Source: Alphaproteobacteria bacterium PA2 (GTDB lineage Bacteria > Pseudomonadota > Alphaproteobacteria > Caulobacterales > Caulobacteraceae). From it: a stretch of DNA of 64,000 nt. Within the stretch, counting starts at the first letter, position 1. The number at the start of each line of letters is the position of its first letter. The stretch covers positions 868,001 through 932,000 of the forward strand of contig NKIZ01000001.1 of the NCBI GenBank assembly GCA_002256425.1, given 5' to 3'. The notes under the pieces are model-generated. The model was not told the origin of the DNA. It ran no database searches and saw only the letters and a list, made by a program, of their open reading frames with translations. Both the position numbers and the translations under genes were made by a program. Positions 52,780 through 62,296 of the stretch are shown here, piece after piece.

Positions 52780-53643
52780 CTAGCGGTTCCGGAGGACGGC
52801 GGGCGCCACCACCTGGTCCAGTTCCGAGCAGGCGGCGGTCATGGCCCGGGGCGTCCGGGCGCGGGACAGGGTCTGGTCGAAGGCGCGCAGCCGGGTCTTG
52901 AGCCACCGGTCGCTCAGTCGCTCGTCCACAAGGAAGAGCCGGGATCTGGCGGCGCGGACCATGGCCTGGGCGGCGGCATTGTCACCCTGGGCGCTGAGGT
53001 TTGCGGCGGTCGCCAGGGCCTGGTCGACATCGGCCAGCAGGTCCTGGGCCGTAATCGGGCGGCTGGCCTGGGCGGGGCAGGCCCGGGGATCCAGGGCCCG
53101 GACATAGTCAGCCAGGCCAGAGAGGACTGCGGCGGGCGGGGGACGACCGTCGAACTCCTCTGTCACCAGACCTGCGATGAAGCGCTCCAGATCGCCGCTG
53201 GACCGATCCTGGGCCACCTTGAGCCGGGACTTCTCCACGCTGAGGTCGGGAATGGGTTTGGGATTGTCAACGCCATCGCCCCTGTGGCTGGAGAACAGGG
53301 ATGAGGTGACGTCAGCAGTGCCGGCCGCGCCTGACACCCCTGGGAAGTGGAAGTCGGGATTGCCGCGACCTGCGCGGTGACAGGACTCGCAGGATACCCC
53401 GGCCCGGGCCGCCTGACCGCCCAGCAGAAGGGGGTCGCGGAAGGCGGCGCGGCCCACGGCGACCGACAGCCGCCTGGCGGGGTCAGAGGGCCATGCCAGA
53501 CACTCTGTCGGTTCGCGGCTGAGGACCATGACCCGGTCGGACCCCGGAGCGATCCACCGCTCGGCCCTGAGGGCTGTAGCAGGAAGCTGCGCCCAGGCGA
53601 GGCCGCCAAGCCCGGCCAGGATGGCCAGAGCCCCCGAGATCAC
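52780..53643 (-). CDS. Exported cytochrome c-type protein (single CxxCH)
   Basis: A 287-aa protein with an N-terminal signal segment ([17 protein letters not shown]) and one haem motif CESCH (C85, C88, H89), followed by GNPDFHFPG. The overall layout ([16 protein letters not shown], then loops and helices) resembles a cytochrome c peroxidase/MauG-type half domain, but a second CxxCH is absent. GTG at 53643 overlaps the TPR stop by 4 bp; a TTG at 53673 with GGAGGA upstream is the alternative. It is probably periplasmic and works with the TPR protein. Confidence 0.78.
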   Translation of the reverse strand: MISGALAILAGLGGLAWAQLPATALRAERWIAPGSDRVMVLSREPTECLAWPSDPARRLSVAVGRAAFRDPLLLGGQAARAGVSCESCHRAGRGNPDFHFPGVSGAAGTADVTSSLFSSHRGDGVDNPKPIPDLSVEKSRLKVAQDRSSGDLERFIAGLVTEEFDGRPPPAAVLSGLADYVRALDPRACPAQASRPITAQDLLADVDQALATAANLSAQGDNAAAQAMVRAARSRLFLVDERLSDRWLKTRLRAFDQTLSRARTPRAMTAACSELDQVVAPAVLRNR

Positions 53644-54554
53644 CCCTGCGGGGCGTGGCCGAGATCGATCCAACGCCGCAGTTCCTCCGCCTCTGCGCAG
53701 CCATAGGCGCAGATCTGGTCCAGGCGGGCCAGCATGGCCCGGGCGCCCGCCAGATCTCCGCGTTCGACCTTGAGCTCGCCATAATATTCCGTGGCGCCCC
53801 TGTGGCCGGGGGCGATGGAGAGGGCTTGCTTGTAAAAGGACTCGGCCTGATCCAGCGCGCCAAGCTTGCGCCAGGTATAGCCCTGATAGGTCAGGATGTC
53901 GGGGTGGGGCCCAAAGGACTGCCGGGCGGCGTCCAGGGCGGTGAGGGCGTCCTGGTATCTGTGTTCATTGATCAGGCTCACCGCCTGGACATAGGCGCGA
54001 TCGCCGGCCTGGGGCCCCGAGAACAGCATGGGCGCAGCCTGGGCCGAGGGCGCGGCGCCCATGGCGGCCGTCACAGCCTCAACAGCCGCCTTCAGGGCGG
54101 CCGCATCTGTGCAGCCGCCACAGGCCTGGGCCTTGCCCTGCAGCCAGGACAGTTCGACCTGGGCCTTGGGATCCTTGAGTTTGCCGAGGGCCACACCCAG
54201 ACCCCGGTGGGCGTCTATGCTTTCGGGCGCAAACCGGACGGCCTTGTCGAAGCCCCGGCGGGCGCCCTTCCAGTCAGAGAGGTTGCTTCTGGCGGTCGCA
54301 AACAGCAGCCAGGCCTCGGGATTATTCGGAACCACCTCCAGGACATGGCTGAAGGCCGAGGAGGCGGCCTTGTAGTTCTGCTGGTTCATGGCCGCCACGC
54401 CCTTGGCGTATTCGGCGGCGGGATCATAGGTCGGGGCCGAGGCCGAGGGCATTTCGCCGCCGCCGCCGCCGCCGCCGCCTGAACTCCAGGCGGCGTCTGC
54501 GAGGCCCAGGCTCGCGGTTGCACAGATCAAAAGGGCCCAGGCAGGTCTGGCCAT
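53640..54554 (-). CDS. Exported TPR-repeat protein
   Basis: A 304-aa protein with a signal peptide (cleaved near ADAAWSS) and a run of eight Gly encoded by repeated GCC/GGC triplets (54456-54479). Several TPR units follow: AEYAKGVAAMNQQNYKAASSAF, PNNPEAWLLFATARSNLSDW, AQAVSLINEHRYQDALTAL-like and a last unit LGALDQAESFYKQALSIAPG. A CGGC pair is found mid-protein. GGGAGAAG precedes the ATG. It is followed by the cytochrome c-type gene; a scaffold for a periplasmic redox system is plausible. Confidence 0.85.
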   Translation of the reverse strand: MARPAWALLICATASLGLADAAWSSGGGGGGGGEMPSASAPTYDPAAEYAKGVAAMNQQNYKAASSAFSHVLEVVPNNPEAWLLFATARSNLSDWKGARRGFDKAVRFAPESIDAHRGLGVALGKLKDPKAQVELSWLQGKAQACGGCTDAAALKAAVEAVTAAMGAAPSAQAAPMLFSGPQAGDRAYVQAVSLINEHRYQDALTALDAARQSFGPHPDILTYQGYTWRKLGALDQAESFYKQALSIAPGHRGATEYYGELKVERGDLAGARAMLARLDQICAYGCAEAEELRRWIDLGHAPQG

Positions 54555-54715
54555 GGTCTCTTCTCCCGATTTCCGTGGCCGACTGTAACCGTCGCGGCCG
54601 TTGAGCGAAGAAGAGTGACACACAAATTGCGGCTGGTCAGCGGTCTCGTAGGAGATGCAAATGCGACCAATCGCGCCTATCTTCAGTCGCTCATTCAAAC
54701 GAACAGGTCTTCCCC

Positions 54716-55369
54716 ATGTTCTTCGCCCGCAAGCCCGCCGAACTGCCGACCGCCCAGACCGCCCTGCCGGGGCGGCCAAACCCCCTGCCGACCGCCTCGA
54801 CCCACTTCGTCAATGGCGCTGCGCTGAAGGGGCCCTATCCCGAGGGATCGGCCATGGCCATGTTCGCCATGGGCTGCTTCTGGGGCGTAGAGCGCAAGTT
54901 CTGGAACCTGTCGGGCGTCCATGTGACGGCCGTGGGCTATGCCTCGGGCATTACCCCCAATCCCACCTATGAAGAGGTCTGTTCGGGCCGTACGGGCCAC
55001 ACCGAGGCAGTGCTGGTGGTCTATGACCCCAAGGTCATCACCTATGACGACCTCCTCAAGGCTTTCTGGGAGGGCCATGATCCCACCCAGGGCATGCGCC
55101 AGGGCAATGACATCGGCACCCAGTACCGGTCGGGCGTCTATACCTATGACGACGCCCAGGCGGCGGCGGCCAAGGCTTCAGCCCAGGCCTATCAGACGGC
55201 CCTTGCCGCACAGGGCTATGGAGACATCACCAGCGAGATCAAACCCGCCCCGGTCTTCTATTTCGCCGAGGACTATCACCAGCAGTACCTGGCCAAGAAC
55301 CCGGACGGCTATTGCGGGGTCGGCGGCACGGGCGTGACCTGCCCCATCGGCGTTGGCGTCAGGGCCTAG
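54716..55369 (+). CDS. msrA: Peptide-methionine (S)-S-oxide reductase
   Basis: A 217-aa MsrA. The catalytic motif [11 protein letters not shown] (Cys near residue 60) and the family segments [38 protein letters not shown] and [16 protein letters not shown] are present. It repairs methionine-S-sulfoxide with thioredoxin. No recycling Cys pair is seen at the C-terminus except the one in [12 protein letters not shown], which may serve. About 160 bp separate it from the divergent TPR gene. Cytoplasmic. Confidence 0.96.
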   Translation: MFFARKPAELPTAQTALPGRPNPLPTASTHFVNGAALKGPYPEGSAMAMFAMGCFWGVERKFWNLSGVHVTAVGYASGITPNPTYEEVCSGRTGHTEAVLVVYDPKVITYDDLLKAFWEGHDPTQGMRQGNDIGTQYRSGVYTYDDAQAAAAKASAQAYQTALAAQGYGDITSEIKPAPVFYFAEDYHQQYLAKNPDGYCGVGGTGVTCPIGVGVRA

Positions 55370-55370
55370 G

Positions 55371-55703
55371 TTGGACCGGGCCGGAATCGCCAGGGCGGCC
55401 TTCGCCCTTCCGCAGGTGACCCATGTGGTCCAGTGGGGGGCGTCGGACGTCTACAAGGTGGGCGGCAAGGTCTTCGCCATTGTCGGCGACGAGTCCATCT
55501 CGTTCAAGGTGACAGAGATCGCCTTCATGGTCCTGACCGAGAGCGGGGTGGGTCGTCAGGCGCCCTATTGCGCCAAGGGCCAATGGGCGGCGGTGAGTTA
55601 CGACGCAGCCGAGGATGCCGATTTCGTGGACTGGCTGGCCACAGCGCACAGTCTGATCGTCGGCAAGCTGACAAAGAAGCTCCGGGCCGAGCTCGGGCTC
55701 TAG
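55371..55703 (+). CDS. MmcQ/YjbR family protein
   Basis: A 110-aa protein with the YjbR double-wing fold: [27 protein letters not shown] and [13 protein letters not shown], ending in [21 protein letters not shown]. Many members bind DNA or are unknown. TTG at 55371, directly after the msrA stop, is preceded by AGGGCC; a TTG at 55353 overlapping msrA is possible. It overlaps the convergent DUF599 gene by 4 bp. Confidence 0.85.
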   Translation: MDRAGIARAAFALPQVTHVVQWGASDVYKVGGKVFAIVGDESISFKVTEIAFMVLTESGVGRQAPYCAKGQWAAVSYDAAEDADFVDWLATAHSLIVGKLTKKLRAELGL

Positions 55704-56407
55704 GCCTTCGGCTGGTCTTCAAGCAGGCGGCGGATGTCGGCCAGGGCCGTTGAGGCCGGTGACTTTCTCTGACGCCAGACCAGTAAGGCCACAGCGCCGG
55801 CGGTGACCGCCATGAAGATCGGCGCGCCGAACAGCCAGGCCGCCGCCGCCAGGGCGAAGTAATAGGCCCGTACCCCGCCATTGAAGGCTGACAGGGCCGG
55901 GTTCAGCAGGCGGCCGGCGGCGTCGCCATAGGCGTCCCGGGCTTCCTTGGACAGGGTCTCGGGCGCCGCGCCCAGCACGGCCAGACAGTAATTGATCTGG
56001 CGGATGGACCAGATGAAGGCCAGCAGGCCCCGGGCCAGACAGATCACCACCAGACCCACCTGCAGCTCGAACAGGGTCCGGGACGAGGTGTGGACGAGGA
56101 TCAGGCTTGAGGCCGAGGCGAAGCTGCGCTCGCCGCCAAACAGGACGCCGGCCGAGGCTGCAATCAGGATCAGGTTGGACGAGGCGAAGAAGGAGGCCGA
56201 GTTCAGGGCGTGGCCCAGCAGCTGGCCATCCATGAGCTTGTTCTCACGATGGGCCATATTGGTCATCCAGTGCAGCCGGACGACGGTCATATCGCTGTTG
56301 ATGAACCGACCACGGGTCAGCTTGTGCAGGACAGGCTCATAGGCGAACCAGGCGACCAGGAAGAAGGCCAGGGCCGCAAGGTCCAGGTAGCTCAGGGGCA
56401 AGGCCAT
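55700..56407 (-). CDS. DUF599 family membrane protein
   Basis: A 235-aa inner-membrane protein with about five hydrophobic segments. MTVVRLHWMTNMAHRENKLMDGQLLG and NSASFFASSNLILIA, then GRLLNPALSAFNGGVRAYYFALAAAAWL are DUF599 signatures. Function unknown. The ATG shares a base with the stop of the MFS transporter gene, so they are an operon. Confidence 0.92.
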   Translation of the reverse strand: MALPLSYLDLAALAFFLVAWFAYEPVLHKLTRGRFINSDMTVVRLHWMTNMAHRENKLMDGQLLGHALNSASFFASSNLILIAASAGVLFGGERSFASASSLILVHTSSRTLFELQVGLVVICLARGLLAFIWSIRQINYCLAVLGAAPETLSKEARDAYGDAAGRLLNPALSAFNGGVRAYYFALAAAAWLFGAPIFMAVTAGAVALLVWRQRKSPASTALADIRRLLEDQPKA

Positions 56408-57735
56408 CAGTCTTCGGTGATCAGGCTGTGTCGGTTGGTGTTCTTGAGGGTCAGGGCCACCAGGAAGGCTATGGCCATGACCACCGCCACATAGACGTAG
56501 AAGCCGCTCTCCATATTGGCCTGCTTGAATCTCAGGGCGACATACTCGGCCGAACCGCCAAAGACCGAATTGGCCAGGGCATAGGGCAGGGCGACCCCCA
56601 GGGCGCGGACATGGGCGGGGAAGAGCTCGGCCTTCAGCACCGCATTCACCGCCGTGTAGCCTGACAGGACAGAGAGCAAGGCCACCACAAGGAAGAAAGC
56701 GGCCAGGGCGTCACGGGTCGTCGCGATCTGCGACATGACAGGATAGGTGATCATGGCGCCCACCAGGAAGGCGAAGATCAGGGTTGTCTTGCGTCCGATC
56801 TTGTCCGACAGGGCGCCGAACATGGGCTGGAGCAGCATGTAGACCAGCAGGGAGCCGGCGCTGATGGTGGTGGCCTGGTCCTTGGTGAAGCCTGACGTAT
56901 TGACCAGGAACTTCTGCATGTAGGTCGTGTAGGCATAGAAGGCGAGCGACCCGGCCGAGGTCAGGGCGAAGATGGTCCAGGTCTCTCTCGGGAACTTGGT
57001 GAAGAGCAGCATGGCCCGGGACCGCTCGGCGCCCGAGGCCTTGGCCGCCAGGAATGAGGGGCTCTCTTCCAGACCGGAGCGGATGTAGAAGACCACCACC
57101 GCCAGCAGGCCGCCAATGGCGAAGGCGATGCGCCAGCCCCAGGCTTCGAGGTCCGCACGGGGCATGATGTTCTGAAGCAGGATCAGGACTCCCAGGGCGG
57201 TCAGCTGGCCCATGATCAGGGTCATGAACTGGAAGCTCGACCAGAATCCCCGGCGGGACTTGCCGGCCATTTCCGACATGTAGGTGGCGCTGGCGCCATA
57301 CTCGCCGCCCAGGGACAGGCCCTGGACCAGACGGGCCGCCACCAGGCAGATGGGCGCCCAGGCGCCCCAGACCGAATAGTCCGGCATGATGGCTATGCTG
57401 AAGGATCCGGCGCACATCATGGCGACCGAGAGGGTCAGGGCGGCGCGACGGCCGGCCCGGTCGGCATAGAGTCCGGTCAGCCAGGCGCCCAGAGGCCTTG
57501 CCAGGAAGCCCACCCAGAAGACGGCGGCTGTCTGCAGCAGCTGGGCGGTGGTGTCGCCCTTGGGGAAGAAGTGCTTGGCGAAATACAGGGCGAAGGACGA
57601 ATAGGCGAACCAGTCATACCACTCGACCAGGTTACCTGCTGACCCGCCGAGAATGGCCCGAACCCGGGCCATGGGGGTCAGGCCGGGCCGGAGGGCCTCA
57701 CCCGAGACTTCGCCGCCTGATTCTGTCGCTGTCAC
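56407..57735 (-). CDS. MFS transporter, metabolite:H+ symporter (KgtP/ProP-like)
   Basis: A 442-aa transporter with 12 membrane helices. VEWYDWFAYSSFALYFAKHFFP in the first helix and YADRAGRRAALT, the loop 2-3 motif, together with GLSLGGEYGASATYMSEMAG and SDKIGRKTTLIF, define the MHS family, which imports dicarboxylates, prolines or alpha-ketoglutarate with protons. The exact substrate cannot be read. Followed by the DUF599 gene. Confidence 0.93.
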   Translation of the reverse strand: MTATESGGEVSGEALRPGLTPMARVRAILGGSAGNLVEWYDWFAYSSFALYFAKHFFPKGDTTAQLLQTAAVFWVGFLARPLGAWLTGLYADRAGRRAALTLSVAMMCAGSFSIAIMPDYSVWGAWAPICLVAARLVQGLSLGGEYGASATYMSEMAGKSRRGFWSSFQFMTLIMGQLTALGVLILLQNIMPRADLEAWGWRIAFAIGGLLAVVVFYIRSGLEESPSFLAAKASGAERSRAMLLFTKFPRETWTIFALTSAGSLAFYAYTTYMQKFLVNTSGFTKDQATTISAGSLLVYMLLQPMFGALSDKIGRKTTLIFAFLVGAMITYPVMSQIATTRDALAAFFLVVALLSVLSGYTAVNAVLKAELFPAHVRALGVALPYALANSVFGGSAEYVALRFKQANMESGFYVYVAVVMAIAFLVALTLKNTNRHSLITED

Positions 57736-57797
57736 TCTACGTCCCCCGCTAAACTCAAGGGGATGAACCTAGCCCGGCTTTGGCGGCAAGCGAAACC

Positions 57798-58190
57798 CTA
57801 GTCCGCGTAGTCCGCCGAATGCATGTGGGCGTCGGAGTCCTTCACGCCCATCTTGTACATGACGCCGATGAAGGCGCCCTTGATCCTTGGCAGGAGAACC
57901 AGGGTGAAGATGGTGAGCGGGATCAGGGTCGCCGGCACGATGATCATGGACGGCGTCTGCCAGATGAAGGGGAAGAACAGCAGGGGCGCCACGACCAGGT
58001 GGCCGGTAAGCAGGATGGTGAAATAGGCCGGGCCGTCATCAGCCGGGTACTGGGCCAGGTCCTGATTGCAGCTGGGGCAGTTGGGCGAGACCTTGAGGTA
58101 CTTCCAGAAGATCTTGCCCTCGCCGCAGCGGGGGCAGGCGCCGCGGAAGCCGCGACCAAGGGCAGTCATCAGGGTGGGGGGATTTGCCAT
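57798..58190 (-). CDS. DUF983 family protein
   Basis: A 130-aa membrane protein. The N-terminal zinc-ribbon-like part RGACPRCGEGKIFWKYLKVSPNCPSCN has two CxxC pairs and two membrane helices follow (FTILLTGHLVVAPLLFFPF and IIVPATLIPLTIFTLVLLP). Function unknown; related genes lie close to cytochrome oxidase operons in many alphaproteobacteria. AAGGGC precedes the ATG at 58190; upstream starts at 58211 and 58274 are possible. Confidence 0.9.
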   Translation of the reverse strand: MANPPTLMTALGRGFRGACPRCGEGKIFWKYLKVSPNCPSCNQDLAQYPADDGPAYFTILLTGHLVVAPLLFFPFIWQTPSMIIVPATLIPLTIFTLVLLPRIKGAFIGVMYKMGVKDSDAHMHSADYAD

Positions 58191-58297
58191 GCCCTTATAT
58201 GCGCCTTCCATGGGGGTAACGGAAGGGGCCTTGCGGCGGCGCAGGATCGTCTCATAGTTGCTTGAAGCAATCACTGCACGACAGGGAGAGGGTGATC

Positions 58298-58966
58298 ATG
58301 TTGGCAGGAAAGGTCACTGCGGCGAATGCCGGGGCCATGGGCTTCGACACCGCCGTGCCGCTTACGGCCAAGACGGCGAAGGCCTATTTCGACAAGGGCT
58401 ACAGGTTCTGCATCCGATATGTGAGCCGCACCGACAAGAGCCGGGCCGCCAATGACAAAAAAGGGCTGGATGACCTGTCCGAGGCCGAGGGCAATCTGAT
58501 CCTTGGGGCGGGCCTCGCCCTGATGGTGGTGCAGCATGTGGCCGCCACGGGATGGGTTCCCACCGAGGCCCTGGGGCAGGCCTATGGCGCCAAGGCGGCG
58601 GAGTTTTCCCGGGCAGCCGGCCTGCCGCCCGGAGTGAATGTCTGGCTCGACCTGGAAGACATCCCCAAGGGAACGCCCCACGCCGATATCTGCGCCTATT
58701 CCAACGCCTGGTTCGCCCAGGTGAAGGCGGCGGGCTATGTTCCAGGGGTCTATGTGGGCTTCAATGTCTGGCTGTCGCCCGATGAGCTGTTCTTCAATCT
58801 GACCACCCAGCACTACTGGCGCGCGGATGGCAGGATCCCCGATGTATCCCACCGTGGCTATCAGCTGTTTCAGCATGTGGTGAAGACCGGCCCCAAGACC
58901 GAGCTGGACAAGAACGTCGCCATGCCGGATGCCCTGGGCGGATCCGCCATCTGGCTGGCGCCGTGA
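58298..58966 (+). CDS. DUF1906 glycoside-hydrolase-like protein
   Basis: A 222-aa TIM-barrel-like domain of the DUF1906 (Rv2525c-like) family: MGFDTAVPLTAKTAKAYFDKGYRFCIRYVS, GVNVWLDLEDIP with acidic residues and YVPGVYVGFNVWLS. These proteins resemble peptidoglycan hydrolases. No signal peptide is present, so secretion, if any, would depend on another route. GGAGAGGG precedes the ATG. Single gene. Confidence 0.87.
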   Translation: MLAGKVTAANAGAMGFDTAVPLTAKTAKAYFDKGYRFCIRYVSRTDKSRAANDKKGLDDLSEAEGNLILGAGLALMVVQHVAATGWVPTEALGQAYGAKAAEFSRAAGLPPGVNVWLDLEDIPKGTPHADICAYSNAWFAQVKAAGYVPGVYVGFNVWLSPDELFFNLTTQHYWRADGRIPDVSHRGYQLFQHVVKTGPKTELDKNVAMPDALGGSAIWLAP

Positions 58967-58976
58967 GGGTCAAACC

Positions 58977-59690
58977 CTAGGCCGCTGGGCCCCGTGCAGG
59001 TCCAGACCTGCGGAAGCGGATGCGGAACGGCAGAAGCACCAGTCCGGCAATGACCGAAATGAGTGTTATCCCCGTTGTCACGATGATCAGGGGATGATTG
59101 AAGTTCTCATGGTTGCGCCAGTCCATGATGTGCAGGGCCCACAGGGTGTCATAGGCCCGCCAGAGGTCTGATCGCCGGGCGGTCACAACGCCGGTGTCCT
59201 CAGCCACATAGACCGACAGCCCCGCCTTCCTGAACTGGACCCGCCAGGCGGGCAGTGCGCCCTTGTATTCGGCGCTCTCCGCCGTGATCCGCTGAACGCC
59301 GATGGGAGGTTCGCCAAGGGTGACGTGATCCCGGGCAATCCTGGCGGCGGTCGCGCCGTCCAGAGGCGAAAGCTTTCGCAGGGTCCCGGCGTCAAACAGG
59401 ACCGGCGGCCCGTCAGCGAAGTTGGCGAGGATCAGGTCGGCGCCTGCCCGGCGCTCAATCGTGACCTTGACCGGCGGGCGCCCAGAGGCGTCGCGAAGAC
59501 CTTTGAGATCTCCCACAGCGGCCAGGTCTGGCGCCGCCTCGGCGGCCGGTCGGATCAGGTCCTCGCTGCGGATCTTCTCGATCGGGTAGAGGGTGAAGAA
59601 CAGACCACTGGCGACCCAGAACAGGATCTGGATTCCCACCAGCAGGGTCAGCCACTTGTGAACCAGGACGGCGAGGCGTTGCAGTCTCAT
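58977..59690 (-). CDS. PepSY-domain membrane protein
   Basis: A 237-aa protein with an N-terminal membrane helix (LVHKWLTLLVGIQILFWVASGLF), a periplasmic PepSY-like part (ALPAWRVQFRKAGLSVYVAEDTGVV) and a C-terminal helix (IIVTTGITLISVIAGLVLLPFRI). DTLWALHIMDWRNHENFNHPL contains the conserved LHIMDW and His of the PepSY-TM group, linked to iron or siderophore reduction. It lies 12 bp behind lepA on the same strand. Confidence 0.9.
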   Translation of the reverse strand: MRLQRLAVLVHKWLTLLVGIQILFWVASGLFFTLYPIEKIRSEDLIRPAAEAAPDLAAVGDLKGLRDASGRPPVKVTIERRAGADLILANFADGPPVLFDAGTLRKLSPLDGATAARIARDHVTLGEPPIGVQRITAESAEYKGALPAWRVQFRKAGLSVYVAEDTGVVTARRSDLWRAYDTLWALHIMDWRNHENFNHPLIIVTTGITLISVIAGLVLLPFRIRFRRSGPARGPAA

Positions 59691-59702
59691 CCCCGGAAGC
59701 TC

Positions 59703-61508
59703 CTAGTCAGCATCCATCTTCAGGGCTGCGATGAAGGCTTCCTGCGGGATTTCCACCTTACCGAACTGGCGCATGCGCTTCTTGCCGGCCTTCTGCTTGT
59801 CCAGCAGCTTGCGCTTGCGGCTGGCGTCGCCGCCATAGCACTTGGCGGTGACGTCCTTGCGCAGGGCGCGGATGGTCTCCCGGGCGATGATCCGTCCGCC
59901 GATCGCCGCCTGCAGCGGGATCTGGAACATGTGCGGGCTGATCAGGTCCTTCATCTTCTCGACCATGCCCCGGCCGCGGGCCTCGGCGCGGTCGCGGTGG
60001 ACCAGCATGGACAGGGCGTCCACGGGTTCGGCATTCACCAGGATCTGCATCTTCACCAGATCGCCGACCCGATAACCTTCAATGGCGTAGTCGAAGGAGG
60101 CATAGCCCTTGGAAACGCTCTTCAGCCGGTCATAGAAGTCGAACACAACTTCATTGAGCGGGAGGTCATAGACCACCAGGGCCCGGGACCCGACATAGGA
60201 CAGCTCCCTCTGCTCGCCGCGGCGGTCCTGGCAGAGCTTGATCACCGAGCCGAGATACTCGTCCGGGGTCAGGATGGTGGCCTTGATCCAGGGTTCGGCA
60301 ATGCTGGCGATCTTGACCGGATCGGGCATGTCGGCGGGATTGTGCAGCTCGACTTCCGAGCCGTCAGTCAGGCCGATCTTGTAGATGACGCTGGGCGCCG
60401 TAGCGATCAGGTCGAGATCGAACTCGCGGCTGAGGCGCTCCTGGATGATTTCCAGATGCAGCAACCCCAAGAACCCGCAGCGGAAGCCAAAGCCCAGGGC
60501 GGCGCTGGTCTCCATCTCGTATGTGAAGCTGGCGTCGTTGAGGCGCAGGCGGCCGATGGCGGCGCGCAGGTCCTCGAAGTCGGCGGCGTCCACCGGGAAG
60601 AGGCCGCAGAACACCACGGACTGGGCCACCCGGAAACCTGTCAGGGCCGACTCGGTCGGCCGCTTTTCCTCGGTGATGGTGTCGCCGACGGCGGCGTCGG
60701 CCACCTGCTTGATCTGGGCGGTGATATAGCCGATCTCGCCGGGGCCCAGTTCGGCCACCTCGGTCTGCTTGGGCTTGAAGACGCCGATCCGGTCCACCTG
60801 ATGGGTGGCGCCAGCGTTCATCATCTTGACCTTCATGCCGGCCTTCAGCACGCCGTCAATGACCCGGACCAGGACGACAACGCCCAGATAGGGGTCGTAC
60901 CAGGCGTCCACCAGCAGGGCCTTCAGCGGCGCTGCGGCGTCGCCTTTGGGCGGCGGCAGGCGGGTGACCACGGCTTCCAGGACCTCGGCGATGCCTTCGC
61001 CGGTCTTGGCCGAACAGAGGACCGCGTCCGAGGCGTCGAGACCGATCACATCCTCGATCTGCTGTCGCACCCGCTCAGGCTCGGCGGCGGGCAGGTCGAT
61101 CTTGTTTAGGACCGGGACGATCTCGTGATTGTTGTCGATGGCCTGATAGACATTGGCCAGGGTCTGGGCTTCCACCCCCTGGCTGGAGTCCACCACCAGG
61201 ATCGAGCCCTCGCAGGCCGCCAGTGACCGGCTGACCTCATAGGCGAAGTCCACGTGGCCGGGGGTGTCCATCAGGTTCAGGACATAGGTCTCGCCATCCT
61301 TTGCCTTGTAGTCCAGGCGGACGGTCTGGGCCTTGATGGTGATGCCGCGCTCGCGCTCGATGTCCATATTGTCGAGGACCTGCTCGGTCATCTCGCGCTT
61401 GGTCAGGCCGCCGGTTTCCTGGATCAGGCGATCGGACAGGGTCGACTTGCCATGGTCGATGTGGGCGACGATGGAGAAATTGCGGATGTGGGACAGGGGC
61501 GTGGTCAT
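59703..61508 (-). CDS. lepA: Elongation factor 4
   Basis: A 601-aa translational GTPase of normal length. The G motifs are [22 protein letters not shown] and [11 protein letters not shown]; the effector region is [11 protein letters not shown]. The LepA-specific C-terminal domain ends [19 protein letters not shown]. It acts on stalled or mistranslocated ribosomes under stress. Little Shine-Dalgarno is visible before the ATG. A PepSY gene follows. Confidence 0.98.
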   Translation of the reverse strand: MTTPLSHIRNFSIVAHIDHGKSTLSDRLIQETGGLTKREMTEQVLDNMDIERERGITIKAQTVRLDYKAKDGETYVLNLMDTPGHVDFAYEVSRSLAACEGSILVVDSSQGVEAQTLANVYQAIDNNHEIVPVLNKIDLPAAEPERVRQQIEDVIGLDASDAVLCSAKTGEGIAEVLEAVVTRLPPPKGDAAAPLKALLVDAWYDPYLGVVVLVRVIDGVLKAGMKVKMMNAGATHQVDRIGVFKPKQTEVAELGPGEIGYITAQIKQVADAAVGDTITEEKRPTESALTGFRVAQSVVFCGLFPVDAADFEDLRAAIGRLRLNDASFTYEMETSAALGFGFRCGFLGLLHLEIIQERLSREFDLDLIATAPSVIYKIGLTDGSEVELHNPADMPDPVKIASIAEPWIKATILTPDEYLGSVIKLCQDRRGEQRELSYVGSRALVVYDLPLNEVVFDFYDRLKSVSKGYASFDYAIEGYRVGDLVKMQILVNAEPVDALSMLVHRDRAEARGRGMVEKMKDLISPHMFQIPLQAAIGGRIIARETIRALRKDVTAKCYGGDASRKRKLLDKQKAGKKRMRQFGKVEIPQEAFIAALKMDAD

Positions 61509-61588
61509 GCTTTGGGCCGTTTAGCACAAAATGCAGGGTTCGCGAGGGTTCTGCGCCGCCTGACCCGGGTTCCCGGCAAGAAACGTGG

Positions 61589-61603
61589 TTAATCCGAAAT
61601 TAA
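61589..61603. promoter_or_regulatory. CtrA-type binding site upstream of eipA-like gene
   Basis: TTAA-TCCGAAA-TTAA is a full TTAA-N7-TTAA site, the consensus for the cell-cycle regulator CtrA of alphaproteobacteria. It is 66 bp before the eipA-like ATG and 81 bp from the divergent lepA ATG. In Brucella, eipA is a direct CtrA target (established knowledge). It is the only such site that I noticed in the window. Confidence 0.7.
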
Positions 61604-61668
61604 GCTCCCCGCCGCATTCCAGACTCAACGCGGTGTCATGCTGGTGAAACTACGAGAGGAGCCCTTCC

Positions 61669-62283
61669 ATGGATCGTCGCAAACTGGTTGTTTCAGGTCT
61701 CGTCGCCCTCGGCGCCGCCGGGGTCGCCCGGGCGCAGCAAGCCGGAGAAGGGCCGCCACCGCCACAGACCAGGCCGGACTATCCCTCGGCCAAAAAGGGC
61801 GAGACCTTTTCCAGCGACGAAATCGTCAATGGAGTCTCGGACTTCCTGGGCGTCACGGCCGAAGCGGCAGGCGGGGTCGTCGAGCGGCTCTTCAAGGAAA
61901 ACGGCCGTCCAAGCGCATACATCGCAGGCCAGGAAGCCTCCGGGGCCATCGCCCTGGGCGCCCGCTATGGCAAGGGCCTGCTCTATCTCAAGAACCAGCA
62001 GCCCGTTCCCGTCTTCTGGCAGGGCCCGTCCGTGGGTTGGGACATGGGCGGCAATGCCAGCCGGGCCTTCACCCTCTGCTACAATCTCTGGCAGCCGGAA
62101 CTGCTGTTCCAGAGGTTCCCGGGCGTCGAAGGGTCAGCCTATCTGGTGGGCGGCCTGGGCGTAAACTATCAGCGCGCCAACGAAATCACCCTGGCGCCGA
62201 TCCGGGCCGGGGTCGGCCTGCGGCTGGGCGCCAATATCGGCTATCTGTCCTACAGCCGTAAGCGGCACTGGGTGCCCTTGTAG
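61669..62283 (+). CDS. eipA: Envelope integrity protein, DUF1134/EipA family
   Basis: A 204-aa protein with a signal peptide (MDRRKLVVSGLVALGAAGVARAQ) and a DUF1134 domain (FSSDEIVNGVSDFLGVTAEAAGGVVERLF, PVFWQGPSVGWDMGGNASRAF, EGSAYLVGGLGVNYQ). EipA of Brucella is a periplasmic small beta-barrel needed for envelope stress resistance. Cytoplasmic release is not expected. GAGAGGAG precedes the ATG. The CtrA site upstream fits cell-cycle control. Confidence 0.92.
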   Translation: MDRRKLVVSGLVALGAAGVARAQQAGEGPPPPQTRPDYPSAKKGETFSSDEIVNGVSDFLGVTAEAAGGVVERLFKENGRPSAYIAGQEASGAIALGARYGKGLLYLKNQQPVPVFWQGPSVGWDMGGNASRAFTLCYNLWQPELLFQRFPGVEGSAYLVGGLGVNYQRANEITLAPIRAGVGLRLGANIGYLSYSRKRHWVPL

Positions 62284-62296
62284 GACCAGCGGACCG

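Noticed and set aside
59325-61109. 594-codon plus-strand open frame across lepA and the PepSY gene
   Set aside because: Antisense shadow of lepA; the amino-acid composition (many Gln, Asp, His, Gly) has no domain and results from high-GC codon bias.
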